From Bacillota bacterium (GTDB taxonomy: Bacteria; Bacillota; Clostridia; DSM-8532), in the NCBI GenBank assembly GCA_023443745.1, contig JAEZTB010000042.1, positions 186,001-250,000 of the forward strand: a DNA stretch of 64,000 nucleotides. Direction: 5' to 3'. Position numbers and translations under genes: made by a program. The stretch's first letter is position 1. Each line of letters begins with the position of its first letter. Below, one piece after another: positions 18,218 through 26,953 of the stretch. The notes beneath the pieces were generated by a model. That model had not been told where the DNA came from, searched no databases, and was given only the letters and a program-made list of their open reading frames with translations.

Positions 18218-20614
18218 CTAGCCCATTACGACCTCGACAGTATTCATACTTCCGTCTGCCTGCGCCGGGATAGGCCCATTTACATTATTACCATTCAGCA
18301 TCATTGACTTAACACCTTTTGAAACGTTGTCAGGATTTTTTACAATGATTCTGTATTTGGCACCCCGCCATCTCCGTTCAACCTCAAACCCTTCCCATTC
18401 GGTCGGTATGCAGGGGTCAATAACCAAGCCTTCCAGGGTAAGTCTAATTCCCAGCATATAGTGGGTTGCGGCAAAATAGGCCCAGCCTGCGCTGCCGGTG
18501 AGCCAGGGATGTCTTGCACGGCCATGGGCCGTATGATCCCGGCCCATAATGAACTGGCAGTAGGTATATGGCTCAGCCTCACGAGTCTCAATCATATTGT
18601 TCTGATTATATGGAAGCAGGGCATCATAGAATTTCATAGCCCTATTCCCCCGGCCCAGCTTGCATTCGGCCACCCATGCCCAGGGATTAGGATGGCTGAA
18701 AATAGCGCCATTTTCTTTAATACCACGGTATACACGAGTGATAAAGCCAATATCGTCATTGGGCTTTGAATAAGAGGGAGCATTCAGATGAAGGCCATAA
18801 TCGGAATAAAGGTATTCGTCTACCGCATCCATGCAGGATTTTCCCCGCTCATCGGATGCCAAGCCGGACACAACAGCCCAGGTATTGGATTCCAGATGGA
18901 CCTTTCCCTCCAGATCAGCCTGAGTTCCGATTTTTACACCTTTAGACGTAAGTCCCCTTATGTACCATTTCCCATCCCAGAGATTCTCTTCACAGGCCAT
19001 CTTGACCTTTTCAGCCATAGCCCTGTAACGAGTAACATCCTCATCTCTTTTCATAAACCGGGCAATCTCTAAAAATGCCTCAATGGCCCAATAATGGAGG
19101 AAGGAAACCAACGCGCTCTCACCACCGCCCAGATTCAAGCAGTCATTCCAGTCAGCGCGAAGTCCTTTGCAGATACCGGTTGCTCCTACCTGCTCGGCAG
19201 AAAACTCAAGGATGCGTTTCATGTGATCATAAACCGATGCCTCTCCTCCGTCGGCAAAGGTCACTTTTTCATCTAAAAGCTCGACTTCACCAGTCTCGGC
19301 TACATATTCTAAAATGGATGGAATAAGCCAAAGGGCATCATCCGAACAGGCATCCTTTAAGCCATGAATCATATCCCGCGCATCGGGTGTGGGTACCACG
19401 GTGGGCGACTTATAAGAAGCAGCTTTTGGCTTATCGGTATTAAACCATTCAGGATCAAAAAGATGAAGGCCATAGCCCATTCCAACCTGACCCCGCAATA
19501 GCTCGATAATGCGCTGGCGGCATTTCGCCGCATTGGAATGAGGAACACACATGACATCCTGGGCCGTATCCCGGTAACCCAGACCGGTACGCCCCCCCAC
19601 CTCAATGAAGGAAGCAAACCGCGACCATACCACATTGGTCTCGGATTGATAAAGATTCCATAGGTTGAGCATGGTATTCATTCCCTCGTGAGGGGTATTG
19701 CACTGGAAAGCGGAAAGCTTGTTATCCCAATAGGCAGCAAGCTCCTTAAAAGCCTCATCCACCTTTTCGGGTTCGGCATATTTTGCACGCATGGCTTTGC
19801 CGGCTTGCCTGTTTCCTACACCCATTAAGAAAATAACTCGCTCTTCCTGTCCGGGCTCCAGGGAAATCCGCTTATGTAAGGCTCCGCAATGATTATTGCC
19901 AAGCTCATGGCTCCCGGTTAAGATTCCCCGTTCAACGCCAAGAGGATTGGTCTCAGTGCGGTAAGGCCCGATGAATTTGTCTCTTAAGGCCTCAAAACTA
20001 TCTGGTTCTACATTGGTTGTCATATAGGTAAAAGAGTCGGGATCGTAGAACTGGTCAAACTCGATAATCCCGTCCTCGTAGCTGGAACCGCTGCAATAAA
20101 GGCTCATCTGGAAATTTTGATTATCTATGTCCACAAGATTAAATGAGAACTCCACATAGGAAAAGATGCTTATATGACGGGTTCTGTCACTATTGTTCTT
20201 AAGTCGGACATCCCAGAGCTCCACATCGTCATTCAGAGGAATAAAGAGAATCTGCTCAGCCTCAATGTCGGCGTAATCACAAAGGAACCGGCTGTAGGAC
20301 AAACCGTGGCGGCACTGATATTGAGCCTTATCCAGAGGCTTTCCTACAGGTTGCCAGGAGATGGACCAATAATCATCTGTACTGTCATCCCTTAAATAAA
20401 CATAATGACCCGGCCTGTCCAGGGGAACCCCATTGGGTCTGAAACGGGTAAGCCTGTGATTTTGAGCAGATTTATAGAAGGAGTACCCTCCGGCGTTATG
20501 GGAAATAACTGTGCATAAGTCTTTCACACCCAGATAATTGGTCCAGGAAACAGGAACATCGGGTCTCTCAATAACGTATTCCCTCTCTGGATTATTAAAG
20601 TAGCCGTATCTCAT
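18218..20614 (-). CDS. chbP: GH94 phosphorylase, N,N'-diacetylchitobiose phosphorylase type
   Basis: A 798-residue inverting glycoside phosphorylase. It opens MRYGYFNNPEREYVIERPDVP and ends SKGVKSMMLNG...GPIPAQADGS, both strikingly like the Vibrio chitobiose phosphorylase as I remember it and less like clostridial cellobiose phosphorylase. The RADWNDCLN segment (about residues 486-494) carries the catalytic aspartate, and HPNPWAWVAE and ARHPWLTGSAGW line the substrate and phosphate pocket. The reaction would be (GlcNAc)2 + Pi to GlcNAc-1-phosphate + GlcNAc in the cytoplasm. No signal peptide is seen. GGGAGAAGAGG precedes the ATG. It is the first gene of a two-gene operon with a phosphohexomutase. 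Cellobiose or another beta-disaccharide is the main alternative substrate. Confidence 0.88.
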   Translation of the reverse strand: MRYGYFNNPEREYVIERPDVPVSWTNYLGVKDLCTVISHNAGGYSFYKSAQNHRLTRFRPNGVPLDRPGHYVYLRDDSTDDYWSISWQPVGKPLDKAQYQCRHGLSYSRFLCDYADIEAEQILFIPLNDDVELWDVRLKNNSDRTRHISIFSYVEFSFNLVDIDNQNFQMSLYCSGSSYEDGIIEFDQFYDPDSFTYMTTNVEPDSFEALRDKFIGPYRTETNPLGVERGILTGSHELGNNHCGALHKRISLEPGQEERVIFLMGVGNRQAGKAMRAKYAEPEKVDEAFKELAAYWDNKLSAFQCNTPHEGMNTMLNLWNLYQSETNVVWSRFASFIEVGGRTGLGYRDTAQDVMCVPHSNAAKCRQRIIELLRGQVGMGYGLHLFDPEWFNTDKPKAASYKSPTVVPTPDARDMIHGLKDACSDDALWLIPSILEYVAETGEVELLDEKVTFADGGEASVYDHMKRILEFSAEQVGATGICKGLRADWNDCLNLGGGESALVSFLHYWAIEAFLEIARFMKRDEDVTRYRAMAEKVKMACEENLWDGKWYIRGLTSKGVKIGTQADLEGKVHLESNTWAVVSGLASDERGKSCMDAVDEYLYSDYGLHLNAPSYSKPNDDIGFITRVYRGIKENGAIFSHPNPWAWVAECKLGRGNRAMKFYDALLPYNQNNMIETREAEPYTYCQFIMGRDHTAHGRARHPWLTGSAGWAYFAATHYMLGIRLTLEGLVIDPCIPTEWEGFEVERRWRGAKYRIIVKNPDNVSKGVKSMMLNGNNVNGPIPAQADGSMNTVEVVMG

Positions 20615-20663
20615 TTGCCTCTTCTCCCTTACATGATAGGTTCATAAAAACAAACCTCTCTTC

Positions 20664-20691
20664 ATTATATTTTGAAAGAATGGTAGGCAAA
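20664..20691 (-). promoter_or_regulatory. Possible promoter of the phosphorylase-mutase operon
   Basis: A TATAAT box at 20664-20669 lies 16 bp from a weak TTTGCC box at 20686-20691 on the minus strand, about 45 nt before the ATG. No catabolite-responsive element was recognised. Confidence 0.4.
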
Positions 20692-20748
20692 ATCCCATTA
20701 GATTGGCATATGTTGTAATATTTTGGTCACTGTTCGAATCAATATTTC

Positions 20749-21351
20749 CTAATATTCCTTCAAGGAGCGGTATACACGGATTCCTCCGCTTTTTTCCATA
20801 TCCTCAACATTTCCGAAGGTTTCTTTCATGATCTTTTTGAGGGTCTCTCCACCTTTGTTGTGAAAGGCTACCAGCCAAAGGGCTCCATTTTTCAACAAAT
20901 GCCCTGGCGCCTCCTGAATCAGGCGCGTATTTAATGCTTTCCCTGCCGCTATGGGAGGATTGGAGACAATATCACCAAAAGCCTTTCCTGCAAGTGCCTC
21001 ATAAAGATCACTCTTTATGGCATCGATATGAAGGTCATTCTTTTCTGCGTTTTTTTTTGTGTAGGCAACAGCTCGTTCATTGACATCAATAGCGGTCACC
21101 TGGAGATGAGGATAGCGTGATTTGATATAAAGAGATATGGGGCCAAAGCCACAACCCACATCCAATAAAAATCCCCCGGCCCCCGACGGTCTGAAGGTTT
21201 CGATAAGGAGCTGGGAGGCTCTGTCCACTTTATCACCAAATGCAAACACACCACTGACTGAAACAAAATCAAGCTTATTTTCATTGATTGTATAGCTGAA
21301 AAGGTTTTCCCTGATCTCTGACTGCGGATTCTCGGTATAATAGTGTTCCAT
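20749..21351 (-). CDS. RsmC/YbxB-like class I methyltransferase
   Basis: A 200-residue SAM-dependent methyltransferase of the small MTS-domain group, related to RsmC (16S rRNA G1207 N2-methyltransferase) and Bacillus YbxB. It has motif I LLDVGCGFGPIS near residue 65, the acidic motif AIDVNERAV, and the catalytic-type NPPI motif (SNPPIAAG) near residue 131, which marks N-methylation of a base. GGAGAAAG precedes the ATG. The length matches single-domain Gram-positive members rather than two-domain RsmC. It stands alone between the phosphorylase operon and a palindromic repeat; rRNA as substrate is inference from the family. Confidence 0.88.
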   Translation of the reverse strand: MEHYYTENPQSEIRENLFSYTINENKLDFVSVSGVFAFGDKVDRASQLLIETFRPSGAGGFLLDVGCGFGPISLYIKSRYPHLQVTAIDVNERAVAYTKKNAEKNDLHIDAIKSDLYEALAGKAFGDIVSNPPIAAGKALNTRLIQEAPGHLLKNGALWLVAFHNKGGETLKKIMKETFGNVEDMEKSGGIRVYRSLKEY

Positions 21352-21404
21352 AAATCTTTCTCCAACCGGTAAAAAACTTAAAAATAATGAACCTGGCTGA
21401 GGTT

Positions 21405-21478
21405 ATTAATACGAAGTATCAATAACTTGGGATCCCGTTCGAAATCTTTGATTTCGGTAACGGGTAAGGTTATTATAT
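21405..21478 (+). repeat. Dispersed palindromic element, copy 2
   Basis: Starts with AATACGAAGTATCAATAAC. It folds with arms AATAAC/GTTATT, CCCGTT/AACGGG and CGAAATC/GATTTCG around a TTT loop and ends GGTTATTATAT. It lies in the 207-nt spacer between the btuD and methyltransferase genes, which holds nothing else I recognise. Confidence 0.75.
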
Positions 21479-21558
21479 CAAAATGTCCTCACCCGTGCTT
21501 GTATAACTTTGATGAAACTAATGCTTGGTAAAAATACTTCTTAAAGAACTCGTGAATT

Positions 21559-22320
21559 TTAATCCTTTGTCCAGTGCCTCAATAAATTCTGCATCCATTC
21601 GGCCACATCAACCTTGTAGACCGCCCTAAGATTTTCCCGGCTCAAAACCTCCTCTACAGTGCCTTGAACATAAACCCTGCCATCTTCCATTAAAAGTGCT
21701 TTTGTTCCATAGGAATAGACAATGTTTAAATCGTGAACAACTGCAATTGCGGCACGGCCTTTTTGCTTTACCCAATTTTTGATGATATCAAAAATAGCAA
21801 TTTGATATTGCAGATCCAAATGGTTTGTAGGCTCATCGAGAATGAGAATCTTCGGATCCTGGGCAAAAATCTGGGCCAGAAATACCCTTTGCAGCTCCCC
21901 TCCTGAAAGGATTAGTACCGATCGGTTTCTGAAATCCTCCATGCCCGTAAGGAAGAGAGCCTCTTCTATTTTGTCCTCATCTTCTTTGGTTAATCCGCCA
22001 AATAGTCCGTTTTGATAGGCATATCGCCCCAGGCTGACCACATCATATACCGTATGAGAAAATTGAGGCTGATGCTTCTGCGTAAGCACTCCAACCCGCT
22101 GAGCCAGCTCACGGGGCGAGAATTTTCCTATCTCCCGGCCATCCAGAACGACTTCCCCATCATGGGTGAGAATTTGCATGATGGCTTTGATAAGAGTCGT
22201 CTTACCCGCACCGTTGGGCCCCATGACCATAAAAAGGTCATGCTCCTCTAATGAGAAGGATACCTCTTTCACAATTTTCTTATTAAGTATAGTAACTGAC
22301 AGCTTCTTGATTTCAAGCAT
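21559..22320 (-). CDS. btuD: Cobalamin/iron-siderophore-type ABC transporter ATPase
   Basis: A 253-residue nucleotide-binding subunit of a FecE/BtuD-type importer. It has Walker A GPNGAGKTTL near residue 35, a Q-loop LTQKHQPQ, signature LSGGELQRV near residue 138, Walker B ILILDEPTNHLD and H-loop VVHDLN. AAAGGAA precedes the ATG, which begins two bases after the permease stop. The cobalamin riboswitch at the head of the operon argues for B12 or a precursor as cargo. Confidence 0.94.
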   Translation of the reverse strand: MLEIKKLSVTILNKKIVKEVSFSLEEHDLFMVMGPNGAGKTTLIKAIMQILTHDGEVVLDGREIGKFSPRELAQRVGVLTQKHQPQFSHTVYDVVSLGRYAYQNGLFGGLTKEDEDKIEEALFLTGMEDFRNRSVLILSGGELQRVFLAQIFAQDPKILILDEPTNHLDLQYQIAIFDIIKNWVKQKGRAAIAVVHDLNIVYSYGTKALLMEDGRVYVQGTVEEVLSRENLRAVYKVDVAEWMQNLLRHWTKD

Positions 22321-22322
22321 TT

Positions 22323-23381
22323 TTAAATTCCTTTGTTCTTCTTTGCAGTCTGGGTATAGAAAATATAGATAAACAGTAAGGCTCCGATAAAGGAGGTCAC
22401 AACGCCAATGGGCAGCTCTGTGGGACTCATTACGGTCCTGGCTAAAAGATCGGTAAGCATTAAAAAGCTCGCACCAAAGAGAACGGAAAAGGGCAGAAGC
22501 TTCTTATGGTCGGGCCCGGTCAGTAGCCTTGCAATATGGGGGATAACCAATCCCACAAAACCGATGGTTCCGCTGACAGCCACAGATATACCCACCAAAA
22601 CTGAGACAATAATTAAAATAAGAAGCTTTGTCTTTTTGGTGTCCACGCCAATATACCGGGCTTGCTCTTCACCCAGGGCAAAAGCATTAAGCTCACGGCT
22701 GAGACTCAGTAAAGCCAAAGTCCCTAACAGAAAGAACGGCAGCATAAGAAGGACATGGGACCATCCTCTACCGGAAAAAGAGCCCATGGACCAAAAGACA
22801 ACCTGCTTAAGGCTGTTTCCTGCCAATGTCACCAGAAGGTTGGTCATGCTCCCGGCAAGCATGGAGAAAATAACGCCTGTCAGAATAATGGTCTGGGTAG
22901 AAAGGCTGTAATCAATTTTGTACGTGAGTCCTAAAATAAGAACAAGTGATAAGAAAGAAAAAAGTATGCTCATGAGAGCTAGGCCGGCTTGTGGGAACAG
23001 AGGCAGGTTAAAACCCAATACAATGGAAAGAACGGCGCCTAATGCCCCTCCCGAGGTAATTCCCAAAGTTGAGCCATCGGCCAGAGGATTTTTAAGAAGG
23101 CCCTGCATGGCTACTCCGCCGATTGATAAGGCTGCTCCCACCATTGCAGCTAAAACCACTCTGGGCATACGTACACTAAATAGTATGGTGGATTGGCTTT
23201 GTGGGATGTCCGCGATACTGCCCAACCCAAACAGGTGATGCATAAAAAGCCTGATGATCTCATTTATGGGTATCCTCACGCTGCCCAGGGAAACAGAAAA
23301 AAGAAAGGATATGATAAGCAGAAAAACAGCAGCTGTTGTAAAAAGTATAAAGCGTGTTTTCTTTTTGCCTTTAATGCTCAT
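22323..23381 (-). CDS. btuC: FecCD/BtuC-type ABC transporter permease
   Basis: A 352-residue permease of the FecCD family with about ten membrane helices. Landmark sequences are VRMPRVVLAAMVGAALSIGG, GGALGAV, EEQARYIGVD in the region that contacts the ATPase, and GTIGFVGLVIPHIARLL. GGAGGGAAAGG precedes the ATG. It is the middle gene of btuFCD and inherits the riboswitch control upstream. Confidence 0.94.
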   Translation of the reverse strand: MSIKGKKKTRFILFTTAAVFLLIISFLFSVSLGSVRIPINEIIRLFMHHLFGLGSIADIPQSQSTILFSVRMPRVVLAAMVGAALSIGGVAMQGLLKNPLADGSTLGITSGGALGAVLSIVLGFNLPLFPQAGLALMSILFSFLSLVLILGLTYKIDYSLSTQTIILTGVIFSMLAGSMTNLLVTLAGNSLKQVVFWSMGSFSGRGWSHVLLMLPFFLLGTLALLSLSRELNAFALGEEQARYIGVDTKKTKLLILIIVSVLVGISVAVSGTIGFVGLVIPHIARLLTGPDHKKLLPFSVLFGASFLMLTDLLARTVMSPTELPIGVVTSFIGALLFIYIFYTQTAKKNKGI

Positions 23382-23412
23382 ATCCTTTCCCTCCTTGACA
23401 TATTCTTACCTA

Positions 23413-24387
23413 TTAATTAGGATAAACTGCCTTAACGAGCTCTTTGGCAGAATCCAAAAGCCTGGGCCCGGGCCTTGAAATCATATCACCATCCAGCATT
23501 AATACCCTTTTGTTTTTTACAGCATCAAGGCTGCCCCAGTTAGCTCTGGATGTAATTTCTCCCACAGGGTCTTCAATACCTGTCAAAGGGCTTGCTGTGG
23601 TAAGTATAACATCCGGATTGTGCGACAGCACCTGTTCCTCCGATACTGCAGCCCAGCCCTCAACGTCTGCAAAAATATTCTTTGCGCCAATAATGTCGAT
23701 AAGCTCTTGAATAAACGTATTCTTCCCACAGGACCAAAGCCCGTATTGGAGAGGTGATACCTCAACATAAACAGTTTGAGGTGCTTTTCCCTTCACTGCT
23801 TCCTTAATTTCGTCAAAGCCTGATTGCATCTTCTTAATAAGGGAAGCGGCTTCTTCATCCTTACCCATGACCTTGCCGATGAGAGCCGTGACCTTGTAGG
23901 TATCGGAAAGGTTGTTGGCCTCGGTCACAATGACCTTAACACCAGCGTCCTCCAATTGCTTGATCTGGTCATCCATGATTGACATTTTACCAATAAAAGC
24001 AGCATCAGGCTTCAAGGCTATGAGGTTCTCAATACTCATCTTTTCCCCTGTAGGCAGCTTCTGCTTGCTTGCTGTATCCTCAGGATAATTGCAGTATTCG
24101 CTAACAGCTATGATCCGCTCTTGGGTATCCAATGCATAAAGAATCTCTGTATTGGATGGCATTAATGAAATAACTTTTTCAGGATACTTTTCAAAGGTTA
24201 CTTCTACCCCTCTGCTGTCAGTGACTGTAATAGGGAGTTCTGGTGTTTTTTCAGGAGCTGCGGTTACCGTAGGTGTCGAGGAGGTTTGAGGTGTTCCGCT
24301 GTTGATCTCTGGCTGCGGAGCAGTTCCACAGCCGGCCATAGTGATGACTAGGGCCAGGACGATAAATAGGGACAAGATTTTCTTCAT
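23413..24387 (-). CDS. btuF: Cobalamin-type substrate-binding lipoprotein
   Basis: A 324-residue class III binding protein with a lipoprotein signal (LVITMAGC lipobox, cysteine at residue 20), then a Ser/Thr/Pro-rich linker. The Fe/B12 periplasmic-binding domain includes KVISLMPSNTEILYAL, LKPDAAF and NPDVILTT. The long straight helix between lobes (around KVMGKDEEAASLIKK) is as expected. AAAGGAG seven bases before the ATG sets the start. It is first in btuFCD, directly behind a riboswitch and its terminator, so expression should fall when B12 is plentiful. Confidence 0.94.
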   Translation of the reverse strand: MKKILSLFIVLALVITMAGCGTAPQPEINSGTPQTSSTPTVTAAPEKTPELPITVTDSRGVEVTFEKYPEKVISLMPSNTEILYALDTQERIIAVSEYCNYPEDTASKQKLPTGEKMSIENLIALKPDAAFIGKMSIMDDQIKQLEDAGVKVIVTEANNLSDTYKVTALIGKVMGKDEEAASLIKKMQSGFDEIKEAVKGKAPQTVYVEVSPLQYGLWSCGKNTFIQELIDIIGAKNIFADVEGWAAVSEEQVLSHNPDVILTTASPLTGIEDPVGEITSRANWGSLDAVKNKRVLMLDGDMISRPGPRLLDSAKELVKAVYPN

Positions 24388-24450
24388 TGGGAAACTCCTT
24401 TCGTTTGGTGGAATTTTTAATCAAACAATTGGTTTCTTCCCCTTGGAAAT

Positions 24451-24479
24451 GTAAAAAGCCCTCCTTCGAAAAGGGGGCA
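24451..24479 (-). terminator. Expression-platform terminator of the cobalamin riboswitch
   Basis: GCCCCCTT/AAGGAGGGC hairpin with a TTCG loop and five T on the minus strand. It lies between the aptamer and the btuF ribosome site, the place expected for ligand-dependent termination. Confidence 0.8.
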
Positions 24480-24532
24480 TAGAAACATAAACGGCTTATG
24501 AGACCATAGTTTACTCTTATACCCCAGAAGAA

Positions 24533-24706
24533 ACACATCATCACGGCAGGTCTACCGACTTTGCATCATCCTAGCGCGGCACCTTCCCGAGCTTTGCTGC
24601 GCAAAGGCTTCAGTGGTATACGCCGTTTCGTCCGCTTCACGGTTGCTGGGGCAGTCCAGGTCTTTCACCTGGTTCCCTATTAAGCATTTTCATGCACCGT
24701 CATGCA
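24533..24706 (-). promoter_or_regulatory. Cobalamin riboswitch aptamer
   Basis: On the minus strand the conserved pieces occur in order: a P1 arm around TGACGG, TGCTTAATAGGGAA, a CCAGGTG/CACCTGG-type stem, GACTGCCCCAGCAACCGT, CCACTG, GGGAAGGTGCCGC, and the B12 box AAGTCGGTAGACCTGCC with the closing CCGTGATG. A terminator and then btuFCD follow. This is the classical cobalamin riboswitch layout. Confidence 0.92.
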
Positions 24707-24757
24707 CTATTTGATTTGAGTTAATTATAATAGGATGGGGTCTTTATTTCAAGGGTC

Positions 24758-24793
24758 AAAAAAGGACTGCTCCCAAAGGAGCAATCCTTTTAT
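24758..24793 (-). terminator. Terminator of groESL
   Basis: AGGATTGCTCC/GGAGCAGTCCT hairpin followed by six T on the minus strand, 15 nt after the groL stop. Confidence 0.88.
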
Positions 24794-24807
24794 ATCTCTG
24801 GCTGATC

Positions 24808-26442
24808 TTACATCATGCCGGGCATACCGCCGCCCATAGCGGCTGCAGCTGCAGCAGGATCGGGCTTTTCAGGCTTGTCGGCAACAATACTCTCAGTTGT
24901 GAGCACCATGGATGCAACGGAAGCAGCATTTTGAAGGGCAGAACGTGCTACCTTTGCAGGATCGACAATACCGGCCTCGATCATATTAACATAGGTTTCC
25001 TTCAGAGCGTCAAAACCAACACCGACTTCGCTGTTGCTGACCTTCTCCAAAATAACGGAGCCTTCCAGGCCTGCATTAAGAGCAATCTGTCTGACTGGCT
25101 CTTCCAACGCCTTTGCGATAATCTGAGCACCTGTTTTTTCATCTCCGTTAAGAGACTTAAGGAGTTCCTTGACCTTAGAAATAACATTAATGAAAGCAGT
25201 ACCACCACCGGATACTATACCTTCTTCAACAGCAGCACGGGTTGCTGCAAGAGCATCCTCAATACGAAGCTTCTTTTCCTTCATCTCAGTTTCTGTAGCA
25301 GCACCAACCTGAATGACTGCAACGCCGCCGGAAAGCTTAGCCAGTCTTTCCTGAAGCTTTTCTTTGTCAAAGTCGGAAGTGGTTTCTTCAATCTGAGCTT
25401 TAATGGAGTTGATTCTATCGCGAATCTGCTTGTCTTCTCCGCTGCCGCCGACGACAATGGTGTTTTCCTTCTGAACAATAACCTTTTCTGCACGGCCGAG
25501 CTGGGAAAGACTGGTCTCCTTAAGATCAAGACCGAGCTCTTCGGTAATAACCTGACCACCTGTTAAGATGGCAATATCCTGAAGCATTGCCTTTCTTCTG
25601 TCACCAAAGCCAGGAGCCTTGACGGCAACGCAGGTAAAGGTTCCGCGAAGCTTATTGACAATGAGGGTTGCAAGGGCTTCGCCTTCAACATCCTCTGCAA
25701 TAATAACAAGCTTTTTACCCTGTTGAACAATTTGTTCAAGAACGGGGAGAACTTCCTGGATATTAGAAATTTTCTTATCAGTAATGAGAATATAGGGGTT
25801 ATCCAGAATGGCTTCCATCTTCTCGGTATCGGTAACCATGTAACCGGAGACATAGCCACGGTCAAATTGCATACCTTCTACGACATCAAGGTTGGTTCCC
25901 ATGGTCTTGGATTCCTCAACGGTGATAACACCGTCATTGGTTACCTTCTCCATAGCATCTGCAATCAATGAGCCGATTTCTTCATCATTGGCCGAAACAG
26001 AAGCAACTCGTGCGATATCTTCTTTTCCCTTAACCTTCTGGGATATTTCTCCGATACCCTTAACCGCTGCATCAACAGCCTTATGAATACCTCTCTTGAT
26101 AATCATGGGATTAGCACCGGCTGCAACGTTCTTTAGACCTTCACGAATAATAGCCTGAGCTAAAAGAGTCGCGGTGGTTGTACCATCACCTGCAACATCA
26201 TTGGTCTTTGTAGCGACTTCCTTAACAAGCTGTGCGCCCATGTTCTCGAAAGCATCCTCGAGTTCGATTTCCTTTGCGATGGTTACACCGTCATTGGTAA
26301 TGAGGGGAGAACCAAACTTCTTATCCAGTACAACATTTCTGCCCTTGGGGCCCAGTGTAATTTTTACGGTGTTGGCAAGCTTGTTAACGCCGCTTTCCAG
26401 AGCTTTTCTTGCCTCTTCACCAAACTTAATATCCTTTGCCAT
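24808..26442 (-). CDS. groL: Chaperonin GroEL
   Basis: The 60-kDa double-ring chaperonin that folds proteins in an ATP-driven cage. The 544-residue product has the ATP-site motifs ITLGPKGRNVVLDKKFG and VAGDGTTTATLLAQ, the GGVAVIQVGAATETEMKEKK segment, and the flexible GGMPGMM tail. It follows groS by 16 nt with its own ribosome site. Transcription comes from the CIRCE-bearing promoter upstream of groS. Confidence 0.99.
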   Translation of the reverse strand: MAKDIKFGEEARKALESGVNKLANTVKITLGPKGRNVVLDKKFGSPLITNDGVTIAKEIELEDAFENMGAQLVKEVATKTNDVAGDGTTTATLLAQAIIREGLKNVAAGANPMIIKRGIHKAVDAAVKGIGEISQKVKGKEDIARVASVSANDEEIGSLIADAMEKVTNDGVITVEESKTMGTNLDVVEGMQFDRGYVSGYMVTDTEKMEAILDNPYILITDKKISNIQEVLPVLEQIVQQGKKLVIIAEDVEGEALATLIVNKLRGTFTCVAVKAPGFGDRRKAMLQDIAILTGGQVITEELGLDLKETSLSQLGRAEKVIVQKENTIVVGGSGEDKQIRDRINSIKAQIEETTSDFDKEKLQERLAKLSGGVAVIQVGAATETEMKEKKLRIEDALAATRAAVEEGIVSGGGTAFINVISKVKELLKSLNGDEKTGAQIIAKALEEPVRQIALNAGLEGSVILEKVSNSEVGVGFDALKETYVNMIEAGIVDPAKVARSALQNAASVASMVLTTESIVADKPEKPDPAAAAAAMGGGMPGMM

Positions 26443-26458
26443 GTTTCTTTCCCTCCTG

Positions 26459-26731
26459 TTACTCTACTACTGCGAGGATATCGCCTTGCTTGACAATGGT
26501 GAATTCAGCACCGTCAATCTTGACTTCTGTTCCTGCATACTTGCTGATGAGCACCTTGTCTCCTGCCTTAACTTCCATTTTGACTTCCTCGGTACCAGGT
26601 CCTACAGCTGTTACCTCTGCAACTTGAGGCTTTTCTTTTGCTGTCCCTGGAAGCACGATACCACTTTTTGTTGTTTCTTCAGCTTCCAGCATTTTAATGA
26701 CTACTCTGTCTGCTAGTGGCTTAATATTCAT
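26459..26731 (-). CDS. groS: Co-chaperonin GroES
   Basis: Heptameric lid of the GroEL cage. It is 90 residues, close to the usual 94-97, starting MNIKPLADRVVIK. The mobile loop with the hydrophobic GIVLPGTA tripeptide region that contacts GroEL is present, as is the DGAEFTIVKQGDILAVVE ending. It is the first gene of the two-gene operon; HrcA control is indicated by the perfect CIRCE element 46 nt upstream. Confidence 0.98.
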   Translation of the reverse strand: MNIKPLADRVVIKMLEAEETTKSGIVLPGTAKEKPQVAEVTAVGPGTEEVKMEVKAGDKVLISKYAGTEVKIDGAEFTIVKQGDILAVVE

Positions 26732-26776
26732 GGGTCACCCTCCTTATATTTTCCCCGTTTCCGGGCTATCATCTTG

Positions 26777-26803
26777 TTAGCACTCACTTGGGTCGAGTGC
26801 TAA
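26777..26803 (-). promoter_or_regulatory. CIRCE operator (HrcA binding site)
   Basis: TTAGCACTC, nine bases, GAGTGCTAA: a perfect match to the CIRCE inverted repeat. A TATGAT -10-like box lies directly upstream at 26805-26810 on the minus strand, but the -35 is weak. hrcA is not in the window. Confidence 0.95.
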
Positions 26804-26953
26804 TATCATATTAAACAATTTCTCTGTCATAATCAAACGAGCGTATTGTGAGTTTTTAATCAATATCCGGCTTATTTGGGGCATAGCGTTAAAATAGCTC
26901 ACTCACACTCGTTGTTTCTCTCTAAATCTTATTATTACGTTTTCTTGTGGGGA

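Noticed and set aside
24251..24544. 97-codon frame within the btuF leader
   Set aside because: It covers the riboswitch expression platform and terminator and reads into btuF in another frame; codon content is not protein-like.
26836..26914. Inverted repeat between coaX and groES as a terminator
   Set aside because: The arms are imperfect and enclose more than 40 nt with no T-run, so the call is too weak to list as a feature.
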